From Primula veris (taxonomy: Eukaryota > Streptophyta > Magnoliopsida > Ericales > Primulaceae), in assembly GCA_963682055.1 (NCBI GenBank), contig OY821745.1, positions 5,277,501 to 5,341,500 on the forward strand: a stretch of 64,000 nt of DNA, in the 5' to 3' direction. Under the pieces are notes generated by a model that had not been told where the DNA came from, did no database searches, and was given only the letters and a program-made list of their open reading frames with translations. Within the stretch, counting starts at the first letter, position 1. Each line of letters starts with the position of its first letter. Below, in pieces: positions 33,459 to 44,018 of this stretch. Made by a program: the position numbers and the translations under genes.

Positions 33459-36400
33459 ATGTCGAAACCCGAAATAAAGAAGCAAAAGGTTGATGATTCG
33501 GGTCGGGTCGAAATCGGGTCGAAGAGTTTCGGGTCATCAGTTGAAATGTTTTATTATTTTTTCAACATTCTTCATCACTGGCCTCCTTATCTCAATCTCA
33601 ACAAGGTTTTTATATTGTTTTTTTTGTTTTTTTTACCCTGTTTGAATTTATGGATTTTGTTTATTGTACTAGAAAAAGATGTCTAAAAAGTGTTTAATAT
33701 GTTTAATACTATTTCCTAGACGGGTTGTTTAGCGAGGGCTTTTGTGACGGATTAGAAACGGCTTTTGTTAAGTGTTTCTTACTCCCTCCGTTCCCAATTA
33801 ATTATCCTCTACGAAATTACGTGTAATTTTGACCGGCTTATAACAAACATGTATCAAAATTGTCGAAATGAACCTAACTCATATAATTTAATGTTTGAAC
33901 TATATGATCAACTTTTGAAAATTTTCATTCCGACAATTTTGATACAAGTTGTTGGCCGGTCAAAATTGCATGTAGTTTCGTAGTGGGCAATTAATTGGGA
34001 ACGGAGGGAGTAACAAGGTAGAATATTTCTTTTATGGGTTTAGAATTTTTTAACAAGGTTAAATATTTCTTTTATGGGCTTTGTTTCTTGAATTTGCATA
34101 GAATACAGCTTCTTGCACAAGAAAAAATATGTCTAAAAGTTGACAAAAATAGTATCTGCCATTTCTCAGTTTGTACTTTGTAGTGTCTAAAAATATGTCT
34201 TTAAGGGTTGTTTATTTTCTCAGTTTATGTTATGTTTTGCTTTTTGCTACAGCTTTTGAGCTCATTATTTTTTGTCCAATTTACTTTTGTTTGTCAATTG
34301 CATTAGTTAAATTAGGTGGAAAGAGTCATGTATGCAACTTTTTTTTTTTATGCATTTTGATTAAAATCTTTAAAAAATAGCTTCTGAGACCCTTCCCATA
34401 TTATGAAATTTAAAATCATGTGGAATAGAGTCCCTCCGATCTCAATCTTAACAAGGAAGTAGTTTTTTTATACCTTTTTGATCTCTTGTCTTATGGTTTT
34501 TTCTGTTTGCTTAGAAGCCAGCTTTTTGTTACTGGGGTAGCTATAAAAGTTGGTTGATTTGTTCTTTTTTTAGTTTCTGTTATGGGTTTATTTTTTGTTA
34601 CAGAGTTTAGGCTCATTTGTTTGTTACGTTACTTGCAAGTGTTTTGCATTGGTTAAGGTCCCAATTTGATAGAACATTAAAGAACACGCAGCTTTTTTCG
34701 ATGTATTTTGATTGAAATCTCTATAATACCTTTTGAGCCCCTTGAATAGTAAGGGAAAAGAACAAATAGAATATCAGTCCCTCCAATCTTAACAAGGTAA
34801 AAGCTTTATTTTACCTTTTTGATCATAAGATTTTTGTTTCTTGAATTTTCTTAGAAGATAGCTTCAATGCTAATAAAGTTTGGTTCTTTTTTGCATATAT
34901 GTTGCGTCTTTTTTTGTTACAGACTTAAGGGCATTTGTTCTTTTTGTTTTGTTTGTAATTGTTTTGCATTAGTTCAACATCTAAAAATCTGAGATATTAG
35001 TTTTTCTGGTTTGTAGAAGGTAAAATTTCTCAGCTGAATGAACCCAGGTTTCTTTCTAAAAATAACTTGAAAATGATAAGGAGTTGTATTTCGCAACCAT
35101 AGTTAAACCTTCTTTTATGCTATAAAATTGTGGGTTTTATTTTTTTCTGTCTTTTGTTTTTTTTGGTTTGTTTAGAAGACAGCTTCTTGTTACGGAGTAT
35201 TTAGGTAGCTATAAAGGTAGTTCTTTTCTCAGTTTGTGTTATGGGCTTTTGGTTACAGTGTTTAAGCTCAGTCTTTTGCTTTTTTGCTTATGACTTAATA
35301 AGTATAGGAAACTGAACGAGAGGTGTTGGTATTCTGTTTAATGTCTTCTTAATAGTATGGGAGGGGATGAGACGCTAATTTCAAAATAGGCGGTGCTACA
35401 TCCCCGACTGTGTCCACCTAGTACCTTCTCTCCCTGCATTCGTTTATCATCATAAGAAGATGAGTTTTATTTTTATAAACGTGGAAAATTTAAAATTCTA
35501 AAAGTTGAATGAACCGGATTATTTTATTAAAATTTATAGCGAATAAGTCATTTGTTGAGTGAAATAAGAAGAATTGATTTGCCTAACTGGTGGCAGATCG
35601 GGTCAGTTTCTACTATCAGATTTGGTTTTTTATCACATGTGCTCTCGAAATATGTTTACTCTAATTCGATTTCCGACAGGAATTCAATAAAAGCCTAACT
35701 TTTTATGTTCTTAAAAAGCTCGTTCTATCCAAATATTTTGGCAAAACAAAATGTTTTCTTCGAGTTGCTTTATTTTTCATCTGAGTGCTCATAAGAATTA
35801 AGTAATGCTGTTTATCATGCTCTATTAACCAATTTTTGCTTTAGTCTGTCGTGGGCAATATTTTTAAGGCGTAACTTCTTCATGCTAGAAACATAATTTC
35901 TTTACATAATGTCGGTATGAGTATGACAGTTAAGTGCTGCACGTAATTACTAAGTATACATGCTTTCAACAAAGATGTGAAATAGGAATTATGTAAGAGA
36001 ACATCAAGAGTTTACTTTTACCCCTGATATTTAACTAGCCCCTTAATTGCTACAGAAGAAGCTGTACAATCATGATTGCATGTATATAAGGTTTCTGAGA
36101 TGAGTTTGTCTTTATTTTCGCCTTATATTTTCCATTGTTATGCCAAAATCTCTATCTACTGAGTGCAGTCTTGTTATACATCATTGTCACTACTAAAGCT
36201 ACTGTAGTGACAAAATAGCCATACATCATGGAACCTGTTGTAGGGCGATTTTCTAAAAACGTGTACAGTGTGTTTATGGACTCCTACTGGAGTGTATTGT
36301 GGTGGTCTTGAGAGAGAAAAGTGTCATCCTTACATTGTGTTTTCTTTTTTATGATGCTAACCATGATTTATTCGACGTACACTCCAATTCTGCTCTGATA

Positions 36401-38003
36401 TCTTTGTAGATGACATCTGAGTCATCTAACTTAAAACGTTAACGGGATTGGATTGAACAAATTGAAATATCTATCAATTTAATATGGTTAACTTGGGGTA
36501 ATTGAAATATCGTTCTTGTCTCATTCTACCTTACAAGATAGGCCCTCTGTATAGATTAAGTTCTTTACTTGGATCTGTAATGAGTCCGGAGAAGGGATAA
36601 AAGAGAGAAAGGGAGAGGGGTAGATGATTCTGAAAAGAAAAGGAGTAAGGGTCATATTTGATCAAGCAGAAACTATGGGAGTTTAATGCAATATTTTGGA
36701 AAACTAAGAGGACCCTTTTGCAATCTAAGAAGTCATCACCAACATAATATTAATAGAATGGTCGAAGACTGCTGAGGGGGAGAAAAAAGAAAAGATGAAT
36801 GCAATTTTATTCTGTTGGTTTATGGTTTTTGCCTTTTTAGTTTCTGCAGTTTATTTCAATTCGTACTTAGATTTCAGCTTTTGATCCTGTTCTTCAATCA
36901 ACTTTTGTTAATCATATATAAGAGAAAACATCACCAAAAAACAGTCGCTGGTTCTTAGTTTGCTTTCACTGTTTTATTACCTTAATATCTAAGTTCGTTA
37001 CAGGATCCTTTAGTAACTGTCATTTTTAGCCGTCACGTTCACCATAGGATATAGTATCTTTCAGATGGTTGGTTTTCAACAGCAATTATAGTACTTCTTT
37101 CAACTTTGTAGGCTTCATTAGGCAGTCATCCTCAATTCTATTGCTCTTTTAAACCGCTAGATTTGAGCTTACGCGTCACTGCCTAAAGCGGGTTAAACAT
37201 GATCATATGACGATTGATCTCCTTGTTTTCGGTCCTCTTCCGGAGACTTATGTTGGTTGTTCTGTTTCCTTTTATTTTTATATCGTAATATATTTGAAAT
37301 TGATTATCCATAAAGTAGATGGTATTTGTCTTGATAACAAATTGTATACGTAAATTTAATAAATTTTGTTTGGGGTAATTTTAAATTTTCGCCCTTGTTT
37401 GAAACTGTCGCTCATAAGCTAGTTTCTCTTAGAATTTAAATCCATTAAGATGAATCTGTACTTTGTAGAGATTGGCATGTTCAGCTGTACATGTCTGTTG
37501 ACTCCTTACCAAACAGGGTTTTAACTGCACCATCGGGATTGATCTACTTTATTTTATGTAGTACGACCATGTTTTTTGTTATTGTCCCAATTGCTAAACT
37601 TGTAGATTAATATTGCTCTTACTGTTTTTCTCTTTTTATTTATATGTAGTACGAACACATGGTTTTGCTAGAGTTGCTCAACAAGGGACACCCGGAGACA
37701 GAAAAGAAAATCGGTGAAGGGGTGCTAGCATTTCAAGTCCGATTCCATCCTGAATGGAAAAGTAAATGCTTTTTCATACTAAGAAAAGACGAATCTGCCG
37801 AGGATTTCAGTTTTCGCAAGTGTGTGGATCAAATACTCCCGTTGCCAGAGAATATGCAAATCAAATCGGACGTTAATAAGAAATTAGGTGGTCGCAATTT
37901 TGGAGGTAGAGGCGGACTAGGTGGCGGCCGAGGAGGAGGCAGCCGTGGACGTGGCCATTACCGTGGTGGTGGTCGTGGTAGAGGCAATAAGCCAGGGAAT
38001 TGA
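33459..38003 (+). CDS. DOMINO1/EMB514-like DUF3223 nuclear protein
   Basis: Two exons, 33459-33605 and 37650-38003, join in phase 0 across a GT-AG intron of 4044 bases and encode 166 residues. The N terminus is short, charged and lysine-rich (MSKPEIKKQKVDDSG). The conserved core (about residues 23-125) includes SFGSSVEMF, HHWPPYLNLNKYEHMVL, FQVRFHPEWKSKCFFI and DFSFRKCVDQILPLPENM. The tail from about 129 is an RGG-rich stretch expected to bind RNA. In Arabidopsis, DOMINO1/EMB514 (At5g62440 as I recall) is a small plant-specific nuclear/nucleolar protein needed for embryo development; biochemical role unknown. The join is supported by the motif spanning it (NLNK|YEHM). The intron is exceptionally long for the gene and contains a MITE (33780-34012) and tandem repeats carrying copies of the exon 1 junction. 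Confidence 0.9.
33780..34012. mobile_element. Stowaway-like MITE, copy F, in DUF3223 gene intron
   Basis: The best-preserved copy: TACTCCCTCCGTTCCCAATT to the inverse AATTGGGAACGGAGGGAGTA, with TA target duplications at 33780-33781 and 34011-34012. Inner arms ACGAAATTACGTGTAATTTTGACCGG and inverse. It starts 175 bases downstream of the exon 1 splice donor. Confidence 0.92.
34011..35300 (+). repeat. Degenerate tandem array in intron 1 of the DUF3223 gene
   Basis: At least four direct copies of about 320-355 bases. One marker, TTTTTGTTACAG...TTTAGGCTCATTTGTT...GTTTTGCATTRGTT, begins near 34240, 34593, 34913 and 35247. Another, TAGAAGACAGCTTCTTGTTAC-like, is near 34512, 34852 and 35174. Upstream of the units lie copies of the exon 1 junction, CTCAATCTTAACAAGG (34441) and CCAATCTTAACAAGGTAA (34783). 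Two short copies of AACAAGGT sit at 34012 and 34052. The array seems to have grown by duplication of sequence spanning the real junction at 33605/33606. Confidence 0.7.
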
Positions 38004-38877
38004 TTTTGTTGGAACAAATAGTTGAAATATTATATATGTTCCAGTGCCAAGTCTATTTATAAGGAGAATGAAAGAATCTCGTATCTTTTCTTTTTCCTAG
38101 TTTTAAAAACAATACGATTACAAGTATTTTTATTTAATGTGGTGGCCAGTCTTCGATAGTTTTTTTCTTCGTCAGCTGCTCAGCACTTTCAAAGTACATT
38201 GATTTTGATCTCGATTGGAGCTTCGACACAAACTAATTTCTAAAAAACAAAAATTAGTTTGGTGCAAAATTGTACCAAATCGATTCGTGATTGGAGGAAT
38301 CTAAATCACAAACCATTTTCGTAACTGAAAACCGAGAAACATTTGGAGAGACTACGAAAGTATATAGTTGATAGAGTGAGATTAGGGCTTGGTTCGCCCT
38401 CTTTTTACACCGGCATAACAATTGACACATTTTAATTTTATCTGCAAAAACTAATGCAATTTGCAAAAAAAAAAAATCATAAAAATATTACAAAATCGTC
38501 ATGTCATAATTAAACAGATTGTTGCTTTTTTACATGCAACAAAATATACCCTTATAGAAAATAAATTCTTGACATCTTGTTATAATGTACTAGGGTTTAA
38601 AAAACAATTTCGTTCCACAAACGTTTACTCAAAGACCATTGTCTAAGCTTGCCGATTAGTTTGACTTGCACTATCGCCGACACTGGGCGAGATTAGGCTC
38701 CTTTTTTTCTAGACCTTTGGATAAAATAAAGATCGATATTTACTTTTTTCACGACAAACTTGTTTGTTCCCGCGCTTCCGTTAACAAAACCCATAATCCA
38801 AAATTCTAAAAACCGTCTTGTTCCATATTCACAAAGCAACAAACAAAGATTTACTATATATATATATGAGACTATAT

Positions 38878-38930
38878 AAGTACAGTTATTTAGTCCTTTC
38901 AAAAACAAAATAAAAAAGTACAGTTATTTA
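38878..38930. repeat. A-rich micro-insertion with 15-bp duplication, PPR 5' region
   Basis: AAGTACAGTTATTTA is found exactly at 38878-38892 and 38916-38930. Between them is GTCCTTTC followed by an A-rich tail (38893-38915). A TA-rich TATA-like run (CTATATATATATATGAG, near 38857) is upstream and the PPR start codon is 35 bases downstream, so the insertion lies in the promoter or 5' UTR. Confidence 0.65.
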
Positions 38931-38965
38931 CTAGTAGTACATTACAAGAAGACATTTATTTATTT

Positions 38966-40777
38966 ATGTTGAACATATTCAAGAAACAAATGAGATCAAT
39001 CAAACTAAACCATGTTTTGTCCCTAAAACCTCACCATTTTTCAACATCTACCCAACAAGAAAAATCACTAATCCAACTCATAAAATCATCTTCAAAAAAC
39101 AACACCCATTTATCCCAAATCCATTCTCATTTAATTTCATCATCTCTTTTTCAAAACCCTAACATTTCCCTAGCTTTTTTATCACAAATCTCTTATGACA
39201 CAACCTATACATACAAAGTCTTCACTCAAATATCAAAACCCACTCTCTCTCACTACAATGCCATGATAAGAGCTTACTCTCTAAGCCCAAAACCTGATCA
39301 TGGGTTCGAGTTGTATCGCGAGATACGAAGAAAAGGGTTAAAACCCGACACTTTTTCGTTATCTTTTGTTGTTAAATGCTGTGTAAAGATTCAATCTTTT
39401 TGTGGTGAGCAGGTTCATTGCGAGATAACGAAAGTTGGGTTGCGTTCGGATTGTCTTTTGATGACTACTTTAATGGGTTTTTACTCGAATAGCGGAATGA
39501 GGGATAATGGTTGTAAAGTGTTCGAGGAAATGGACGATAGAGATATTGTTTCTTGGAATGTATTGATAGATTGTTATATACATAATGGACGGACTAAGGA
39601 CGTGCTAAAAGTTTTCGTTATGTTGGAGGAGGGGGAATGTGGGTCCCGACCCGATGACATTACTTGTGTTTTATTACTTAAGGCTTGTGCGGATTTGAAT
39701 TCGTTGGAATTTGGTGAGCGTGTTTATGGTTATGTTTTGGAAAATGGGTTTGGGAACGTTACGAATGTTTGTAACTCTGCCGTGTCTATGTATATGCGGT
39801 GTGGGTGCGTGGAAAAGGCTTACGAGGTTTTCAATAATATGCGGTGTAAAAACGTTGTTACTTGGACTGCGGTGATTACAGGGTTAGCTAGTAACGGGTT
39901 TGCAAAAGAAGCGATTAAAGGGTTTATGGAGATGCAGAAAATGGGTATTGTTCCGCAAGAGCAAACGTTTACTGGGGTTCTTTCGGCCTGTAGTCGCTCT
40001 GGTATGATTGATGAAGGTTGGAAGTTTTTCATATCTATGAGCGAAGATTTTGGTTTAGCGCCTAATGTTCACCATTACGGGTGTATGGTGGACCTTTTAG
40101 GCCGAGCTGGTTTGCTTGATCAGGCTTATAATCTTGTGCTTTCGATGAGAGTTACACCAGATGCTACAGTGTGGCGTACTTTATTAGGAGCTTGCCGTAT
40201 TCATCGCCATGCCAGCCTTGGAGAACGTGTGGTTGAGCATTTGATCGAGCTTAAAGCTTTAGAAGCTGGGGATTATGTGTTACTGTTGAATATTTATTCA
40301 TCTATTGGAGATTGGGAAAAGGTGTTAAAGATGAGAAAATTGATGCAAGAGAAGGTAATACAGACTATACCGGGATGTAGTACAATTGAAGTAAGAGGTG
40401 AAGTTCATGAGTTTATAGTGGACGATATATCACATCCTCGAAAGAGAGAGATATACGATACGTTAGATGAGATATGGAAACAACTTAAGATTGCTGGGTA
40501 TGTAGCGGAGATAACTTCCGAGTTGCATGATTTGGGTGAGAGAGAGAAAGAGACAATGTTCACTAATCATAGTGAGAAGTTGGCTATTGCTTTTGGTATA
40601 CTTGCAACTCCACCAGGGACTTCAATAAGAGTGGCGAAGAATATCCGTACATGCGTTGATTGTCACAATTTTGCGAAATTTGTATCTTCAGTATACAATA
40701 GAGAGGTTGTTATTAGGGACCGGACCCAATTCCATCATTTTCGAGAAGGGTATTGCTCTTGCAATGATTATTGGTAG
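38966..40777 (+). CDS. DYW-class PPR protein, probable organellar RNA editing factor
   Basis: A single 603-residue exon, usual for PLS-class PPR genes. The N terminus is basic and Ser/Thr-rich with almost no acidic residues (MLNIFKKQMRSIKLNHVLSL), suggesting mitochondrial or plastid import. PPR repeats of about 31-36 residues run from about 60 to 430, with typical signatures (SHYNAMIRAYS, DIVSWNVLIDCYI, NVVTWTAVITGLASNG, HHYGCMVDLLGRAG). E/E+ motifs follow, then a DYW deaminase domain with zinc-binding HSE (535-537) and CVDC (563-566), CSC (597-599), ending in DYW. Such proteins bind a specific RNA site and deaminate a nearby C to U. The target cannot be predicted here. As I recall, an Arabidopsis DYW-PPR (At3g47530) sits next to plastid MDH, as this one does. 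I use the first ATG; a second Met at residue 9 is also possible. Confidence 0.95.
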   Translation: MLNIFKKQMRSIKLNHVLSLKPHHFSTSTQQEKSLIQLIKSSSKNNTHLSQIHSHLISSSLFQNPNISLAFLSQISYDTTYTYKVFTQISKPTLSHYNAMIRAYSLSPKPDHGFELYREIRRKGLKPDTFSLSFVVKCCVKIQSFCGEQVHCEITKVGLRSDCLLMTTLMGFYSNSGMRDNGCKVFEEMDDRDIVSWNVLIDCYIHNGRTKDVLKVFVMLEEGECGSRPDDITCVLLLKACADLNSLEFGERVYGYVLENGFGNVTNVCNSAVSMYMRCGCVEKAYEVFNNMRCKNVVTWTAVITGLASNGFAKEAIKGFMEMQKMGIVPQEQTFTGVLSACSRSGMIDEGWKFFISMSEDFGLAPNVHHYGCMVDLLGRAGLLDQAYNLVLSMRVTPDATVWRTLLGACRIHRHASLGERVVEHLIELKALEAGDYVLLLNIYSSIGDWEKVLKMRKLMQEKVIQTIPGCSTIEVRGEVHEFIVDDISHPRKREIYDTLDEIWKQLKIAGYVAEITSELHDLGEREKETMFTNHSEKLAIAFGILATPPGTSIRVAKNIRTCVDCHNFAKFVSSVYNREVVIRDRTQFHHFREGYCSCNDYW

Positions 40778-41341
40778 AGTTCTCATTATCTGTTAAAGTA
40801 AGCTTGTTGAAGCTACTTCAATGACCTTAGTATGAGGAGCTAAAGAACGTATTCCGACGTGAATCTAAATTGCAATTTTTTTTTCTTCTATGGGAGCTAA
40901 GCACTTTGGCTTCTGTTCTAGATTGCTGGGTAAGAACTCGGCTTGTCGAATACAATAAGAGAGAAAACATACGTCACAAGAGGATTACGTATGGTTATAT
41001 GGAAGAACAGATTTTTGGTACAATTCTGGCAATGAGAGCAGAATGGTCGGTCCTTGCGAAGTAATTGAAAAATTAGCTTTTTTTAGAGTATCTTTAAGCC
41101 AAGTGTTGTGCCTTTTTGTAGATTTAAACTAGATTTCATCGATACTCAGTTTTATCTAAGGTTGACATTTTGGATGCTATATTTCAGCAATTCTGCTACC
41201 ATTGGAATGAAACAAACATAAGTAGAGGAGTATATGTTACATTGTTTCCTTTTCTTTAAAATACAAGATTACATATGGTGTGGTTAATGTGATAGTTCTA
41301 TTCTCTCTACACAATAAATCTTTACTTGTGCTGTTTGACAC
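40778..41341. other. PPR 3' flank, no gene recognised
   Basis: Presumably the PPR 3' UTR and spacer. A 64-codon frame at 40870 has no recognisable features. Confidence 0.5.
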
Positions 41342-41349
41342 CCCTTGAT

Positions 41350-42375
41350 TAAGGATGGCAATTGGGTCGGGTTTCTCGAAACCCGACCCGACCCGCACAT
41401 CAATCCGTACATAACCCGACCCGTTTATACCCGACCCGACCCGTTTGACCCGGAATTTTTTTTATAAGCCAAATAAGTGCAAACCATTATTAAGCATCTA
41501 ACAATAACCATTTAATCAAATTAGAAAAGCCTAAAAATATTATTTTTTCCAAATTTTTCATATTTACCTGGTAAAAATTTATAATAATCTAAATTATTAT
41601 TTACAACAATATCCAAAAAAATAAAAGAAAAAAAAACTGACAAAAAAAAATTTAATAAGCTAAAATAAAATAAAGATATATATATATATAGAGAGAGAGA
41701 AAGCTAGTACATAAGAGAGATGGCTAATTAATTTGGTGAATGAGTCTCTTTTAATATTTTATCGTTGAAAGTTCACATTCCTCATAGATACCATTTTTTA
41801 ATTATTTAGTTTATTTACTAAATTGTCATACAAACCAAAATATAATATATATATTTTATTTTTCTACAAACCCAAAAAAATAGTTTTTTTTTTATTTTTT
41901 TTGTAATTTTTTTAAAAATTTGTGATTTTTTTTTTTTATTTTTTGTGATTTTTTTTTTATTTTGTTGATTTTTTATAATTTTATGTGATTTTTTCATTTT
42001 TATAATATTTTGTGATTTTTTTTATTTTTTTTCATTTTTTTTATTTTTTTTTTCATTTTTTTAGAATTTTGTGATTATTTGTGATTTTTTTATTTTTTAT
42101 AATTTTTTTGTGATTTTTTGTGATTTTTTGTGATTTTTTGCATTTTATATAATTTTATTTGTTTTTTTTCCAATTTTTTATGAAATATGTGTATGGCGTT
42201 TTGGTAAATAAAATAAATAATTAAAAAATGGTATCTATAAAAATATGAACTTATTTTTAACTTGCACAAAGTTGCACAAAAGTGCAAAGTAACCCAATCC
42301 AACCCGATCCAAATAATCTTGCATTTTTATCCAACCCGTACCGGGTCGGGTGAAAACCGGAATTCTCCATCCCTA
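41350..42375. mobile_element. Non-autonomous hAT element, perfect 8-bp TSD
   Basis: The ends TAAGGATGG and CCATCCCTA form an 8/9 inverted repeat, flanked by an exact duplication CCCTTGAT (41342-41349 and 42376-42383). Both subterminal regions carry CCCGACCCG/CGGGTCGGGT words in mirrored orientation. The middle (about 41640-42180) is low complexity: a (TA)n(GA)n patch and many TGATTTTTTT units. At 1026 bases with no transposase, it depends on another hAT. It separates the PPR and MDH 3' ends. Confidence 0.9.
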
Positions 42376-42771
42376 CCCTTGATAGCTAAAGTAATTTCTA
42401 ATTGTTCCCTTGGGTGGAATTTTTTTATATTCTATAGATGTTTAATCTCCTTGATTCTTAAGACTAAGCAGGAAGGTATCGTCAAACACGAAATAGTTTT
42501 TAAAACACCGAACCATAATTGTAAAGAAAATGCAATTGTATCAAAAATCAAAATTCTCAAAACTTATTTCAGATGCTAAAGTGCACCAAGGTTTTATTGG
42601 TAAACATTACAAATACTAAACCATCGCCGACGACAATATAGTATACAACACTCTTAATCTCTATTTAAGCAACGAAATACTTAAAACACAAAATTAAACG
42701 ACAATTTCAATCAGTTTTTGCTGTCATAAAAAACCACATTGTTCAAAAATTCTTCGGCTGATCAAAACTTT

Positions 42772-44010
42772 TTATGCAGCTACAGTTTGCTTGTTTGCAA
42801 AAGCAACCCCCTTTTCAATACTAGACTTGAGCTCTGGCTTAAGCGCCTCGAGAGCCTTTTGCTCATACTCAGTTAACCCTTCGAGATCATTTGAAATAAC
42901 TGCCTCAACACCCTTTTTCCCAATCTTAACCCTGGACGCAAAAAACGGAACATCACTCATCTCAGACTGTATATAACAGCACTCGTACACATCCGTATCT
43001 CCATCTAAGGCACGAAGAGACGACTCAACGAATCTAGCAGCCGCATACGCCATCGACAGGGTGGCGGATCCCGCACCAGCCTTAGCTTCCACAACCTCAG
43101 TCCCAGCATTTTGAATCCTCACCGTTAATTCTTCAATTTCTTCATCTGTGAAACTAACAGATGGCTTCGTTTTTGAAAGCAATGGCAAAATGGTAATACC
43201 AGCATGCCCACCTATAACAGGCACGTCTACGTCTATGAGCTTAAGATTCTTTTTCTGAGCTACAAAAGTGTTCGCCCTAACGACGTCAAGAGTGGAAACG
43301 CCAAAGAGCTTTTTTGGGTCATAAACGCCCTTTTTCTTCAGAACCTCAGCCGCTATAGGAACGGTAGAGTTAACAGGGTTGCTAATTATATGAATGAAAG
43401 CATCTGGGCAGTTTTCCGCTACAGCCTCAACTAAGGTTTTCACAATTCCGGCATTAATATTGAAAAGGTCATCGCGGGTCATTCCAGGTTTTCTCGGGAC
43501 GCCAGCTGGGATGACCACGACATCGACACCTATCAGACATTTTCCCAACTCGCTCGCTCCAGTGAAATCGAGAACCTGAGAGGGAGTATTGCAGTGGCTT
43601 AAATCAGCAGCAACTCCCTTCACATTCGCGATATCGTATAGATGAAGAGCAGAGACAAGAGGGGACATCTTGATGAGAAGAGAGAGAGGCTGGCCGATGC
43701 CTCCAGCAGCTCCAAGGATTGCGACTTTGTATGATGCCGAAATCTGAGGGTTGTTCCATGAGTTTTGGGTTGTGTTCTGGGCTTTTGTTCCGTAAGATTT
43801 TCGAAGGGCATTGCAGCTTTCGTTACCGAAAAAGGACGATTCTGACTCAAGATTAACAGAAGACGAGGCTTTTAGGCCGCTGAAGCTCTTGAGGATGTTT
43901 TTGGAATTGAACCTTACACCTACAGCTCTTGATTGGGAAGTTGAGTTGGATTTAGAGGCAAAAGTCCTCGTTGATCCGATTGAAAAGGTGGTTTTTGCTG
44001 TAGCTGCCAT
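42772..44010 (-). CDS. Plastid NAD-dependent malate dehydrogenase
   Basis: An uninterrupted 412-residue frame. Residues 1 to about 90 are Ser/Thr/Lys-rich with few acids, a stromal transit peptide. The Rossmann glycine motif GAAGGIGQ is at 100-107. NAD-binding LYDI has D126, which favours NAD over NADP. Substrate arginines lie in RKPGMTR (R173, R179), N211 in SNPVNST, and the catalytic pair is D242 (LDVVRA) with H269 (GGHAG). The enzyme interconverts malate and oxaloacetate with NAD(H), allowing malate-valve export of reducing power in the dark or in non-green plastids. The Arabidopsis counterpart (At3g47520, about 403 residues) is also a scaffold needed for plastid development. It lacks the N- and C-terminal cysteine extensions of the redox-regulated NADP enzyme. 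ATG 44010 begins a full transit peptide. A 5' UTR intron is likely upstream. Confidence 0.96.
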   Translation of the reverse strand: MAATAKTTFSIGSTRTFASKSNSTSQSRAVGVRFNSKNILKSFSGLKASSSVNLESESSFFGNESCNALRKSYGTKAQNTTQNSWNNPQISASYKVAILGAAGGIGQPLSLLIKMSPLVSALHLYDIANVKGVAADLSHCNTPSQVLDFTGASELGKCLIGVDVVVIPAGVPRKPGMTRDDLFNINAGIVKTLVEAVAENCPDAFIHIISNPVNSTVPIAAEVLKKKGVYDPKKLFGVSTLDVVRANTFVAQKKNLKLIDVDVPVIGGHAGITILPLLSKTKPSVSFTDEEIEELTVRIQNAGTEVVEAKAGAGSATLSMAYAAARFVESSLRALDGDTDVYECCYIQSEMSDVPFFASRVKIGKKGVEAVISNDLEGLTEYEQKALEALKPELKSSIEKGVAFANKQTVAA

Positions 44011-44018
44011 CTTATAGT

